From: Micropterus salmoides
Taxonomy: Eukaryota; Chordata; Actinopteri; Centrarchiformes; Centrarchidae
Assembly: GCF_014851395.1 (NCBI RefSeq)
Contig: NW_024040596.1
Span: forward strand, 7,814,155-7,878,154
DNA: 64,000 bases
Direction of reading: 5' to 3'
Notes under the pieces: generated by a model
The model's input: only the letters and a program-made list of their open reading frames with translations
Told to the model about the DNA's origin: nothing
The model's database searches: none
Translations under genes and position numbers: made by a program
Shown here: positions 9,891-21,239 of the stretch, piece by piece
Layout: every line of letters starts with the position of its first letter
Position numbering within the stretch: the first letter of the stretch is position 1

Positions 9891-11490
9891 ACAGAGTATT
9901 GCTAGTCATGTCTGGACTTTCAGGCATATATTTTTCATTATTAGCCTGCCATCAAAGTATTTCTCTTTATGGAGAATATGGTGCCCTGAACCTTGTGAAG
10001 TTCTAAGACCCCAGTAACTCTTTATACCTGAATCCATTTGTTGCTTGCAGCATAATGTCATCTTGACTTCAGTTTGTCTTCCATTTTCACCTTGTCATAA
10101 GTAGCTCTGTAAATAACCGTTTCTCACTCCCAAGTCAACACATATGGACGCACGGTCAATATCCCTTGCCGTCAGTTTGTAACGCACTAGGAAGCACCTT
10201 AGTGTAATAGTTCAACGCATTGGGGGAAGCCCTATAGCATTTAGGGATGCTAAAGGCAGGTGTATGATATAAATAACAGAAGGTCTGAGTAAGGAGGTGA
10301 TTGGGGTGGATGGGTGGGCCAGCATAAGTGACGCAAGTTATGTAGTTATCTTAACCCAAACCATGATGTTTTCCTAAAAATAACCATGTAGTTTTGTTGC
10401 CTAAACCTAATAGTGACGTTTACAATGTTAACCACTAGTTTTATTTTGAAAGTCTAAGGAATGTAAACAAACAACGCCAAGGGGTCTGTGAGAATGTGTT
10501 GTTTCATCTACTACTTCCTACTTGCTCACAAATAGCTATGAGTTCATACAGATGTTAATCCATAATTTAAACATTGTTTGTTGTAACATGATACATGACA
10601 AACAATATCCTGTACATGATACTGCTAGAGGATTATGCCATATACAGATGCTGTGAAGTGGCAATTATACATAATTGCCCAGTTTTCCTTGAGGCATGGT
10701 AATCACTTTGAATGGAACAGGGTCTTGGGTTTGTGGCCTATGGCACGTTAACTCGCCTCCTGGTGTGAACAATTACAATAGTGTAAAGGGGGGCAGAATT
10801 AATCACCAGTGGAGCTTTCTCAGAGGTTAAATTGTTAAAGTTGTTTTGTGAAGTTTCAAGCAGGCTGTTTAATCAGCCCCAGTTCAGTTTGATGTCTCTC
10901 TGTGGGAAGCACAGGGGATTCTTCAGCTCAGCTAGAAACAAGAGCCTATGGGAAGCTAATCATGTACTGACTAAAATAATACAGTATGAGCTCTTTCGGA
11001 GAGGAAGGCAAGCCCATTAAATAATAACAGTAGAAACTTCACTTGAATTTCCTTGAGTATTCATCACTCAGGTGTACCCCCTGCAATGAATGAGGGGAGC
11101 ACATGATTAACATCAGACAATGAAGCCCTCTGGGCAACTTCTGTGACATATATTCAAAGAGGCGCTGGTCCCTTATGTCTTGTGTGCATACAGTAAATCA
11201 GTAAGGATGACATACTAAATTAAGGCCTATTAGAAAATAGACATTTTGAGGAATAAAAGCACAACAATCCTAAATTGATATTACTACTATTTTTGGAGGG
11301 TTTTTTATGCAGTTGGAAGAATAATTATTGCTCTTTTACTTATTATGTTATTGTTCCTTGTTTGAATGTATCATTCATAGTTTCTACAGTAACCAAACAA
11401 TCTCCTGTTATACACCTTTACTGCTGTCATTTTACTGAGTCTGCTCTCATTTATTACAGTTTTTAGCTGTGCTTGCAGGTATCGTAGAGC
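9891..11490. other. Non-coding stretch, nothing recognised
   Basis: About 1.6 kb of mixed sequence. The longest frames are about 60 codons and show no domain features. No repeats shared with the rest of the window were noticed. Confidence 0.5.
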
Positions 11491-11494
11491 CAGT

Positions 11495-11895
11495 CAGTCG
11501 GTGGATTTTATGGTCCACCACTTTGGTCTAAACTGGAATATCTCAGAAAATACGAGATGGATTGCCATGACATTTTATTCAGACATTCATGTTCAGATTG
11601 TGAATCTGGCTTTGGTGATTCCCTGACTTTTCCTCTTGCACCACCATGAGGTTGACACTATTGGGTGGTTTGCTATGAAATTTACTACGGATATGAAGGT
11701 CCCTAGAGGATACATTCTAACAATTCACTTTTCTGTTTCCAACATCCACCGGTAGGTCAAATATCTCAAAATCTACTACATTGATTGGCATAGCATTTGG
11801 TGCATATATACATGGTACCTAGCCAGTGTATCCTGCAGACTTTGGTAATCCTCTGACTTTTATCCTCTAGCGCCACCATGAGGTTGATTCTTTAT
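11495..11895 (+). repeat. Two diverged tandem units of a dispersed repeat
   Basis: Two units of roughly 200-240 bp follow each other. Each carries an ATATCTCA(G/A)AA block, then a TTTGGT(G/A)AT block, then CTGACTTTT followed by CCACCATGAGGTTGA. The CACCATGAGGTTGA block lies at about 11641 in unit 1 and 11874 in unit 2. Neither unit is coding. The class of the repeat is unknown to me. Confidence 0.6.
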
Positions 11896-12276
11896 TTCTG
11901 AAATTATTTATCTGAATTAGCTTTTCACCTCGTGCAATATTTTTTCAAAATGTCAATTTGTCCAATACTTTAATTTATGATCAGACACCAAGAATTCCCA
12001 TCAACCCCAGCTATACTTTATGTTTCAATTTTCATTCTAAGATGTTACTGTAGCCTGCTGATGTGAGAATTTTGATTTTCTTGTGTGTCAGTTCATGTTT
12101 GCTGATTCATATACATGTAAGCTGTTTCAAATTTAAAAGCTGCTACATAAACAGTATATTGCCAACATCCAATTTATACTGTAAAGGTGAAGGACAAAAT
12201 AATGTTATACAATAACCCTGCAACCCCCTCTTTCCCAGTTTACAGAGGGATGTATAGGTTGGAGAATGTCACACAT
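11896..12276. other. Non-coding stretch, nothing recognised
   Basis: AT-rich sequence between the tandem units and the Tc1 element, without visible structure. Confidence 0.5.
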
Positions 12277-13710
12277 TACCAACAAAAAGTATGTGAACAC
12301 TTTGGAATTTCCTGGATTTCTGCATAAATTGGTCATAAAATGTGATCTGATCTTCATCTAAGTCACAAAAATAGACAATTTGCTTAAACTAATACCACAC
12401 AAACAATTATACGTTTTCATGTTTTTATATTACACACTATGTAAAAATTCGTAGTGCAGAGTGGCAAAAGTATGTAAACCCTTGGATTTAATAACTGGTT
12501 GACCCTCCTTTGGCAGCAATAATCTCAACGTCACATGGAGGAATTTTGGACCATTCCTCTTAAATAAGCTGTTTCTGTTCACCAGTATTCTTGGGATGTC
12601 TGGTGTGAATCGCTCTTTTAAGGTCATGCCACAGCTTCTTAATCAGGTTGAGGTCAGGACACTGACTCGCCCACTCTAGATGGCGTATTTCCTTCTGCTG
12701 AAGCCATTCTTTTGTTGATTTACTTTCCTGTTGCGTTACCCATCTTCTGTTGTCCTTCATTTGACAGACATATGTCCTTATATTCTCCTGCAAAATGTCT
12801 TCATAACCTTGGGAATTAATTTTACCGTCAATGATAGCAACCCTTCCAGGCCCTGAGGCAGTGGAGCAGCCCCAAACCATGATTTCCCCTCCACCATTCC
12901 TCACAGTTGGGATGAGGTTTTGATGTTGGTGTGTTTTTTTTCCCCCTTGACACAAAGGGTTGTATGTTCCTTTCAAACAACTAAACTATGTTTTTTGCTG
13001 TCCACACAATATATTTTGCCAGTAGGGCTGTGGAACATCCAGGTGCTCTTTTGCAAACTTCAGTTTGTTTAGTGTGTTACGTATCGTAGAGTCGTCAACA
13101 GAGATGTTAGCATGTTCCAGAGATTTCTGTAAGTCTCCAGCTGACACTCTAGGATTCTTCTTAACCTCATTGAGCATTCTGTGCTGTGCTTGTACAGTCA
13201 TCTTTGCAGGACGGCCACCCCTAGGAAAAGTAGCAACAGATCTTTCTTCAATAATAGACAGTTTGTCTTACCATTGACTGATGAACATCAAGGCTTTTAG
13301 AGATCCTTTTTTAACCCTTTCCAGCTTCATGCAAGCCAACAATTCTAAATATTAGGTCTTCTGAGAGCTATTCTGTTAAAGGCATGGTTCACATCAGGCA
13401 ATGCTTCTTGAGAATATTAAAATTATAATTATTGTGTGTTTTTTATAGGGCAGGGCAGCTCTAACCAGCACCACCAATCTTGTTTCATTGATTGGACTTT
13501 TGGAGAAGTCATTAGTCTAGGAGCTCACATATTTTCCACCTTGCACTGTGAATGTATACTTGGTGTGTTCAATGAAAACATAATTGTTTGTGTGGTATTA
13601 GTTTAAGCAGACTGTTTGTCTATTGTTGTGATGAAGATCAGATCACATTTTATGAATTTATGTAGAAATCCAGGTAATTCCAAAGGGTTCACATACTTTT
13701 TCATGCAATA
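12277..13710 (-). mobile_element. Tc1/mariner element, complete outline, dead
   Basis: A ~1.43-kb unit with long inverted ends. The left end holds AAAGTATGTGAACAC and the right end, reversed, AAAGTATGTGAACCC. The arms continue to match for more than 130 bp, through ATAAAATGTGATCTGATCTTC and AATACCACACAAACAATTAT. Both edges sit at TA dinucleotides (12277-12278 and 13709-13710), the Tc1/mariner target. The transposase lies on the minus strand between the arms and is broken. Size and layout fit a full-length fish Tc1 element that has decayed in place. Confidence 0.9.
12545..13201 (-). pseudogene. Tc1-type transposase, inactivated
   Basis: The minus strand carries the middle and end of a Tc1 transposase. 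The first piece (13201-12986, 71 codons) holds the second helix-turn-helix part with DDSTIRNTLNKLKFAKEHL. An in-frame TAG ends it, and the same frame resumes to 12560 with GGGEIMVWGC, then EWLQQKEIRHLEWASQCPDL and LWHDLKRAIHTRHPKN. The catalytic DD34E triad is lost: the first Asp region reads LCGQQKT, the QHDN-type second Asp region is deleted to QQES, and the Pro-Ile-Glu-Asn block reads LIKKLW, so the Glu is Lys. The N-terminal ~60 residues are not clear. It cannot be active. Confidence 0.88.
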
Positions 13711-15540
13711 TAGATCATGGATTAGAAACATGTTAAATTTGTGTGTGTAACAGTGATGTGTCTTTTCTCCCCTTACACTCAGGGCAGGGTGCATATGGTT
13801 ATAGCATTAATGTAAGAGCAATCATGAACAGCTTCTTCATCTGACTGCACCGGTATGTGAAGGGCGCTGCTTTCTTGTTATTCATTCCAAGAGCATGCAA
13901 ATGAGCGTGAACAGACTTCTAACCTTCCTCTGGGGCACATGCGGCCTGCTAACTTGACAGTCACTGTGCCTTACAGCAGTAGATGGCCCGTGGAGATGGC
14001 AGTGCATTCACAAACCACTTTGGTGTGACCACCAATGTCACTTTTTTCTGCTGAGCATGTGGAACCCATTGCCCATGTGTTTTACTGTGCTTGTATTTTC
14101 ATTAAAAATATGAACAGGTGGCAAGACAGCTCCTGAACATTGTTGCTCACGTACTGCAATTGAATGACAACTGTAAAGAACTCAAAACCATTATGGGAAC
14201 TCAAACGCTAAAAGAAATAGTGGAAGACAAATTTAGGACTGAAACATAAAGTTCAAAACCATGTTTGAATTGTGCTGGAAGCTTTCAGGTTTGGGCACAA
14301 CGTGCAAAAGTCCAACAATGAAGCAAAAAAGGACACACTTTTCAAGGTTGTACACCAATACTACAGTTATAAAAAACACAAGCAAGTGTCTGACCACTGC
14401 TGCATTCGATCCTCTCGGCTAATAGAGCTGATAGCATGGCTAAAGATAACATGTCCTCTAGCCTCCAACAGCTAAATCCCCTCATCAGTGTTTCACACAT
14501 CAGGTTGTTTGGTAGGGATCCAGGTCAAAGCCTTGTTAGATCTCAATCTCAGTCAATTTACACAGGATGACGGCTTAGAACGATACAATCAACAACCTCC
14601 TGGCACTGCGGCATGGATTGCTAATTAATTAATTTAGCTTGGGCCTGACAAAGGAGCGCATATGTGTCACCATTGTTTCATCAGTATTTAATAAATGACT
14701 CTGGAGAGAGAACAACATGCTGCTGACTATAGCTGCACAAACAGGAGGAGCTGCTGAAAATGTAAATGACCATGACAAAGTTTAGCCAGTTTTCACAAAT
14801 GCCATCTCTGAAGTGCTTGCACTGACTTTCATCTCATATCTGCCGATATGAAGACAAAAGGTCTGTGCTACTGTGAGTGGCACTATGCCATAGATCCACA
14901 TTAGAAACCTGACTGACAGTGAGGATGAAAATCCTCGCTGTCATTGCCACAGAGACCATCTTTCCTCATTGGAATTCACAGAGCCACCCTCAATAAGAGG
15001 AGCACATTTATTTCATTTCCATACACTCAATCCCATTCATTTACACAGTCTCTGGTGTATCTACCCAGAACATGTACCTTTTCTGAGTTTAACAATCATT
15101 GCCAGTGCTTGGGGAGAGCCACTGCTGTGGAAAGCTTGAACAAGGAAATCAGCTTACACTAGTAATTAGTTTGCCCATTTGGTGCTGACAGTTTAACTGC
15201 TTTCATCAAAACACCACATGATGATTCGTGTTACCAACAGTAACACACCAGCCTTGGTCACTGGTGATTGCCAGCCCGTCCCAGAGAAACATGTCCTCAT
15301 ACCTGTATCGCCCTAACTATCTATGTCATCCATTTAGCAGGGGATAAAATTCCATCTCCTGTGCACATTTCCCCTCCAAAGAAAACAACCTCTCTGTGAC
15401 GGAGATGTCAAACCTCCTGATTATCTGTGTAACAGTGCTTTGTCTGCAAGCCAAGGCCAATATTGTGAGTAATAAGGGGGGAAAAGGCCTTTGAACAATG
15501 TCAGCTTGTTTCCGCAGGTGTCCACAGATTTTTTCCTCTG
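13711..15540. other. Non-coding stretch, nothing recognised
   Basis: About 1.8 kb of complex sequence with no transposon ends and no convincing coding frame. Small frames at 14272-14475 and 14944-15162 have no recognisable content. The sequence is less repetitive than its surroundings and could hold conserved non-coding elements; this cannot be judged from one genome. Confidence 0.45.
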
Positions 15541-15557
15541 AAAGACTCATTAAATTT

Positions 15558-15669
15558 ATGCAAATGACATTGTCACCCCTTGAAATATGCAAATGCAGAC
15601 CTTGCATTGTGTTATGAGATGAGTGCAGTGCAGAAAGTGACATTTTTGTACTCCTGGCAGTATAAATAG
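15558..15669 (+). promoter_or_regulatory. Possible promoter: two octamer motifs and a TATA box
   Basis: Two perfect ATGCAAAT octamers (POU-factor sites) stand at 15558-15565 and 15587-15594, 29 bp apart on the plus strand. They are followed about 70 bp later by TATAAATAG at 15661-15669. This order and spacing resemble octamer-driven promoters. No recognisable gene follows; a 65-codon frame begins at 15735. In AT-rich DNA such motifs can occur by chance. Confidence 0.3.
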
Positions 15670-17010
15670 TGGCATCACTTTAGTTACTGACAAAGTCTGT
15701 AAATATTTTGCCTTAATCTTATTTCCTGAATATAGTGGACCCGTGCCTAGCTGAGGGCCTTATTCAGACACATGGGTGTGCATACTTATACAAACAGTTT
15801 ACCTGCAGTTATCATCTTAACCAATCAGACACTTATCTTCCATTCGGAGTCATTTACTGCACTATCTCTGTGATGCTCTTGAGCAGAGACATTTATGGGG
15901 TTATTTGCAGAGCAGGGAAAATCGATCATTAACTGTAAGACATTTCAGGGCCCGAGATATAAGGGGTAATTAATAAGTAGGTAGTGCAAAACTTGACCAA
16001 ACCTTGTGTTGTATTTGTACACATTATAATATATTTAAAGACAATGCCACAATATGCCAGCCTAGAAGGAATGTGCTGCCCATAAATGTAAAATGTAAAA
16101 TATTAATTGGAACCCCATGTGCATGCATGAACTTCAAAATTCATATTTCCAGGGCCACTATAAATTGATCAAGGATATATCCATTTTATGGTTTATAAAT
16201 TCCATCTTTCCCAAACTGCAATATTAAGTCTGCTTTTTATTTCCTGGAAGTCATGTTGCATCAGCAATAACAATTCAATTCAATAATCAATTTCTCAAAA
16301 ATTGTGACAGAAAATTTGCATTTAAACCTGCTTGAAGTGATTGTATTTTGGCCATTTGTTGATTGTATTTTGGCCATTTGTGTCATCAGCAAGAACAAGC
16401 CGTAAACGCAACATTGATCTATCACCACATTATTAAGTTGTTACGAAAGTGTTGTGTAAATGTTGCATATTTAGACAGAGGAACAATAGCATTCATTTGA
16501 ATTAATGTTTTGGCTGCCTAACAATTTCAGTATTCACTCTTCTTTTAGCTCTGTTTTGGTCAACACCAACTAGTCGCTATTTTCGTCTGTCTGCTGTTTG
16601 GTGCTGGGCAGGTAACATGGGTTTATCGGAACTTTTTCAATGAAAAAAGCTGCCTGCTGTGTCTGAAAAAAAGGTTGCTGAGAATGGAGAGAGTTAACCA
16701 AAATAGTAAAGTTGTGTGCTGGAAACCCAAAATAATGAAAAGACGCTAAAACGCTCCATGCAGTTGTAAAGGTGGGTGATATTCTCTTTAGGTCACTAAG
16801 AGTGTTTCTTTTCGTATTACACCGTTTTTGTTTGATATTGAATAAGGCAGCTTTAACATAAGCCCTTATATACTATTATTATCTATTATAGTGGTTTATA
16901 TGATGTTTTGTTAACTCACTTTACATTGTAATAAATAAATGCTTAATATTTATCTAGAAAGTAGAAATGTGGTTGCTGCAGTGCATATGATCAGGACAGT
17001 GACTGTAATG
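15670..17010. other. Non-coding stretch; possible DNA-element relic near 16540-16830
   Basis: There are no genes. An 18-bp unit (GATTGTATTTTGGCCATT) is repeated directly at 16338-16380. The part 16540-16830 resembles decayed fish DNA-transposon sequence in style but has no readable ends. The rest shows nothing. Confidence 0.35.
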
Positions 17011-17107
17011 ATAGATGGTAAACAGAAATCACCATCAGACTTTCTCACCAGCCACCACTGCTGGCTGTTTGTCCTTTCTTTCCTTCTTCTGCCTGAAGTG
17101 CAGTTTA

Positions 17108-17450
17108 TCATTTTTTTTCACCCCGCCTGGGCCTTCCATGATCCCATCCTTGCCTCCAGTCTTGGCCACACATATTGTAATTACAACTAGACTGTTGATG
17201 CCTCCAGTGAAGCTCCACTGTGGCACCCACTGAGTTGCCCATGAGACCATCTGCATATTGCCGTTCAACTACTCTTCGTCTCTCTAGTCCAGATCTGCAG
17301 GGTCTAGTGGAGCACCAGCATCTCCAGGCTTTGGTTCTGGCTGGAGTGGATATCAGCCAGCTCGCCCCAGTTGAGCTCTTTAAAATAGGATTAGGCGTGC
17401 TTACTGGCTTCTTTGGAAACACAGTTTCATTGGCTCACACTTATCAGTGA
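17108..17450 (+). other. Unrecognised GC-richer segment with overlapping open frames
   Basis: Frames are open on both strands: plus 17220-17450 (76 codons) and minus 17422-17108 (104 codons). The plus frame contains LVEHQHLQALVLAGVDIS followed by Gln-Leu-Ala-Pro-Val-Glu-Leu-Phe, which reads like ordinary helical protein rather than translated AT-rich noise. I do not recognise the family. An AG preceded by pyrimidine-rich sequence lies upstream near 17209, but no convincing splice donor follows. It could be an exon, a processed gene fragment or a piece of an unknown repeat. Confidence 0.25.
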
Positions 17451-18020
17451 TGAGCAGTCATGAATTGATGGTAGAGGAATGAGGACTAAAATGTGCCTTT
17501 AGAAAACAGTTCAAAGTACATAGACTGCTGTAGCTGATCTGACTTACAGCATAACCTTGGTTCACTTGATTGTTTCAGGAATGGAGGTTGCAATTTATCT
17601 ACATACTATAAGTTGAAGAAATTTTTCACAAGCCTCATCGCTTTTTTGAATAAAAACATTCCAATTACAGTGTACAGTTAATGTAATAATTTATGAATCA
17701 GACAGCCATTCATTAAGTACATTCGGTTGTCTGAGGTTACGATGCATTAGACATTAGATTTCAGAAGCATTCAATAAAAAAGTCATACTGTTTAAGAACA
17801 GTAAATAAAATTATTCTTATTTTTTACATGATTATCTCTAACATAAGAACAGTAGAATTGTAATTAAACTTTGATGGGATTTAGCATTGTTAGTTAATTG
17901 AGCATCTCTTGGCAGTTAACAGATTTGAGATGGTTTAAAGTACGGCTGAATGATTTATAATTTTTATGCTGAAATGATTCGAAAAATTCAACATATTTTA
18001 TTTATTTATTATTATTTATA
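17451..18020. other. Non-coding stretch, nothing recognised
   Basis: AT-rich sequence up to the inverted end of the next Tc1 relic. Confidence 0.5.
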
Positions 18021-18023
18021 CTA

Positions 18024-18860
18024 TGCACTGCTCAAAAAAGGTAAGGGAACACTTATCACACAGTATAACATCAAGTCAATTAAACTTCAGGGATATCAAT
18101 CTGTCCAGTTAGGAAACATAAGTGACTGGGAATCATTGTCACCTGTTTTGGTGCAAATGAAACAGGCGAACTGGAGTGGCAACAGCAAGACAACCCCGAA
18201 AAAGGAAATGGTTTTATAATTGCTCTCTCCTTATTCTCCCTGACTGATTGTTCTCTAGTTTTGCATTTTGCTAGTGTCCTTGTCACTACTAGTAGCATAA
18301 GGCGGTACCTGCAGCCTATCCAGGTTGCACAGGTAGTTTTGCTCCTCCAGGATGGCACATCCATATGTTCGATCACAAGAAAGCTCTTGTCTCAAGAGCA
18401 TGGAGGAGATAGGACGAGGGAGACGCGCCATTACACAAGGAGAACTGGAAAGGGCCATAGAAGAGGGTCAACCCAGCAGCAGGACCGGTATCTGCTCCTT
18501 TGCCAGAGCCCCTCCAGCAGGTTAATAGTGTAAATTGTTCTGACCAAACTTTCAGAAGCACACTCCATGAGGGTGGCATGAGGGCCTGAAGTCCTCTAGT
18601 GGGAACTGTGCTCACAGCCCAGCACCATGCAGCTCGATTGGCATTCGCCACAATTGGCAAGTCTACCATTGGCAGCAATATATATATTGGCACTGTTCTC
18701 TTCACAGATGAAAGCAGGTTCACACTGAGCACATGTGACAGATTTGAAAGAGTCTGGAGATGCCATGGTGAATGTTATGCTGCCTGCAACATCATCCAGC
18801 ATGACTGGTTTCGCAGTGGGTCAGTGATGGTCGTCAGTATCGGTGCATCCGAAACCGCAA
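18024..18860 (+). mobile_element. Tc1/mariner relic, 3' end missing
   Basis: The left end (CACTGCTCAAAAAAGGTAAG and onward) is typical of a fish Tc1 terminal repeat. It is followed by a frameshifted transposase. At 18690-18850 the translation gives VLFTDESRFTLSTCDRFERV, then a His-Gly-Glu-Cys-Tyr-Ala block and IIQHDWFRSGSVMV, matching the first-Asp region (F-T-D-E-S-R-F) and what follows in Tc1 transposases. The part with the second Asp and the Glu, and the right terminal repeat, are absent after about 18860. It is non-functional. Confidence 0.8.
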
Positions 18861-19039
18861 AGTAGAGCCATAGACTGTCCAGCTCACTGAATGAATGAAA
18901 GTCATGCAAGTTGGATGATTTCAGTATTTAGGTCTGGAGGATGAAACATGCACCACGTTTGACCTAGAGGCAAATCTTTGTGGCACACGTCCCATGGACA
19001 TATCATCCCAGGACATACAAAAAAGCTTCTTGGAGCCAT

Positions 19040-19620
19040 ACCCTAAACCCAACAGGAAGTTGGCCATTTTGAATTTAATGCTCATTTTTGGTGATTTACA
19101 CTTTCAGTACTTATACAGAATTAATCCGATCAATTTCAGATTTTCTCTCTGCAATCTAGAGGCATTGAAGATGAAAAGTTATGCTATCTGTGAGTTTTCG
19201 TCAAAGGGCGTGTCTGTGGCGTGGTGTCAAAAATGGATGATTAGCCATGAAACAGGAAGTTCAATGTACATACTCACATCTGTATAAGATTTTATGTTTG
19301 ATAAGAGTCTCTCTCCAAAGACATCTACAAGCCAATATTCACTCAATGTTTTAACGCCACCTACTGGCAACAGGAAGTAAGCTCTATGTGATAATCCTCA
19401 TTTTATTTAAATGAAAATTTCAGTGTGGTGCACACTTGATGTACTGGTACACAACATAGAATATTTTTCTAACGCCAAACATGGGACCTAGGAAGTGACT
19501 TTTGACTGCTTTATGAGGCATGAAAAACACATGGCAATTTAGAGTCATGTTGATGACCTCCCGCCTCGGCAACATAGCTGCAGCATGCCCCGACATGCGT
19601 CACGACGCAAGTGCCCATCC
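19040..19620. repeat. Dispersed repeat, unclassified
   Basis: The blocks AACAGGAAGTTGGCCATTTT (from 19050), CACCTACTGGCAACAGGAAG (from 19357) and CCGACATGCGTCACGACGCA (from 19588) are of a kind seen repeatedly in fish genomes. The family is non-coding and I cannot place it in a transposon class. Its edges are not visible and are set where these blocks begin and end. Confidence 0.45.
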
Positions 19621-21235
19621 AGCAGCATTCATTTTACTTTGAATTTCGGTTTGATTTTGAATCCATCCCTCGATCAGTTGATGATTTTGGTTTCGATTGA
19701 CCGTTGTTTTGTCATTTTGTCATTTTGTCATTTTGTTTGCAACTAATTATACAATGTACAGTAAAGATTTTGGACTTTGAACTATTTTGTTCATCGAATT
19801 TACTATTTTTGAACAGTGTATTTTATTTTATTTTAATCCACTTAGTACCACTTTAAATCTGGCTGCTGTCTTATTCTGTTGTCTTAACAAGTTTTATCTA
19901 AGAGGTTTTGGCCACAGATTTGGCAGCTGAAATGTCAACAGATAGACAACAGACTGTGTGGTTTTGCTGTCAATAAGACCAAAAGAGTGGTAAATATTTT
20001 TTTCATTAAATGAGCTGTTGTTGAGGAGCCAGAAGCTGTTTCCCATCTAATTTCTTGCTAGCTACTTTATCCTGAATATAAATTTGAAGAATTCTTAAAA
20101 TGACATGTTTGCCCTTTAACAAATTAGCACCTGGATACAAATATTTCAGTGATATTTGTTTGAAGCTAGAATAAATGGAATGCTTTCTGTCAAAGGGAAA
20201 ATAGCCGGTATTTCATATCAATGTGAGCAAAAGTACATTTCTAGACTGTGAACTCAACAAATCAATCAAAAAAGGGTCTGGGTTTTGCTCTCTTGATAGC
20301 ATCTCAAACTTATTGATCAACCTAGAAAATAACCTGCAGCTTTATTGTCTATCATTCCGGCAGCCCACATTGTGGTCAAGACATTTGCTACAAAACGTAC
20401 TCACTTGGAGGGATGACAGCTTTACAACGCATTATTTTATTAGAATAACTGCATTTTTAGAAATTTTTATGAACACATATGCCATTTGTAGCTAAACATA
20501 TACAGTATCACTAAACATTAGAATATTACTCATAATATATTACAGTAAAATACTGAGCAAAATACAAGAATTTTTGATCAGGAAACCTTGTGCAACTTGG
20601 ATCTTGAGCTTCATTTTGTTCTATCTGTCCTTAGTTTTACACATACTATTAGATTATCTTAATACATCCCATGCAAGAAAATCACAGGCAGCATTATGTT
20701 CTAGGTGTGATCTCTGACCCAACATATGATAATATGATACTCTGTTCTTGTCTATTGAAAAGCTGAGAATAAATTACTGGTATTCTCAAGGTCAGGTAGA
20801 ATACAGCTTTCCATATGAAATTCTCTTGGGTCTTTGATCCATCACCATGGAGAAATCCTTGAAAAATAACATGGGGATTTGTGGCTTGGCTGAGTCCAAA
20901 AAAGGGTCTGAAATGGCATGCATTTTTTTGTTGTTTGATAGCTCCTAGATAAGAAAAACATTTTTGGCTCTTTCCTATTTGCAAGCCAAATCAGATTGAA
21001 TGCATTCATGACGCCATTGTAAAAAGATATCATTGTGTTTCTTCAAAGATTCAACTTTAATGTTCTAACCAAGTGTTTTCCAGGCTTTTTTCATGGGAAC
21101 CAGACATGCTTTTGTATGTTTTCCATTTCTGTAATGCATATTTGATTGTATAATTGAAGTGAATGTTAAATAAATATTTAAAAAACAAAATGTGATATAG
21201 TTTTAAATCACTGGAACATTTCATTACTGGGGTCT
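19621..21235. other. Non-coding stretch, nothing recognised
   Basis: AT-rich, with a triple TCATTTTG run at 19711-19733. Frames at 20223-20495 (plus, 90 codons) and 21033-20694 (minus, overlapping frames) have no recognisable domains and biased composition. I do not regard them as genes. Confidence 0.45.
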
Positions 21236-21239
21236 TATT

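Noticed and set aside
11495..11895. Possible CRISPR-like or regularly spaced array
   Set aside because: There are only two diverged long units and the setting is a vertebrate genome; it is a tandem pair of a dispersed repeat.
15326..15643. 105-codon minus-strand frame
   Set aside because: No recognisable domain, and it is antisense to the octamer pair; likely a chance frame in complex non-coding sequence.
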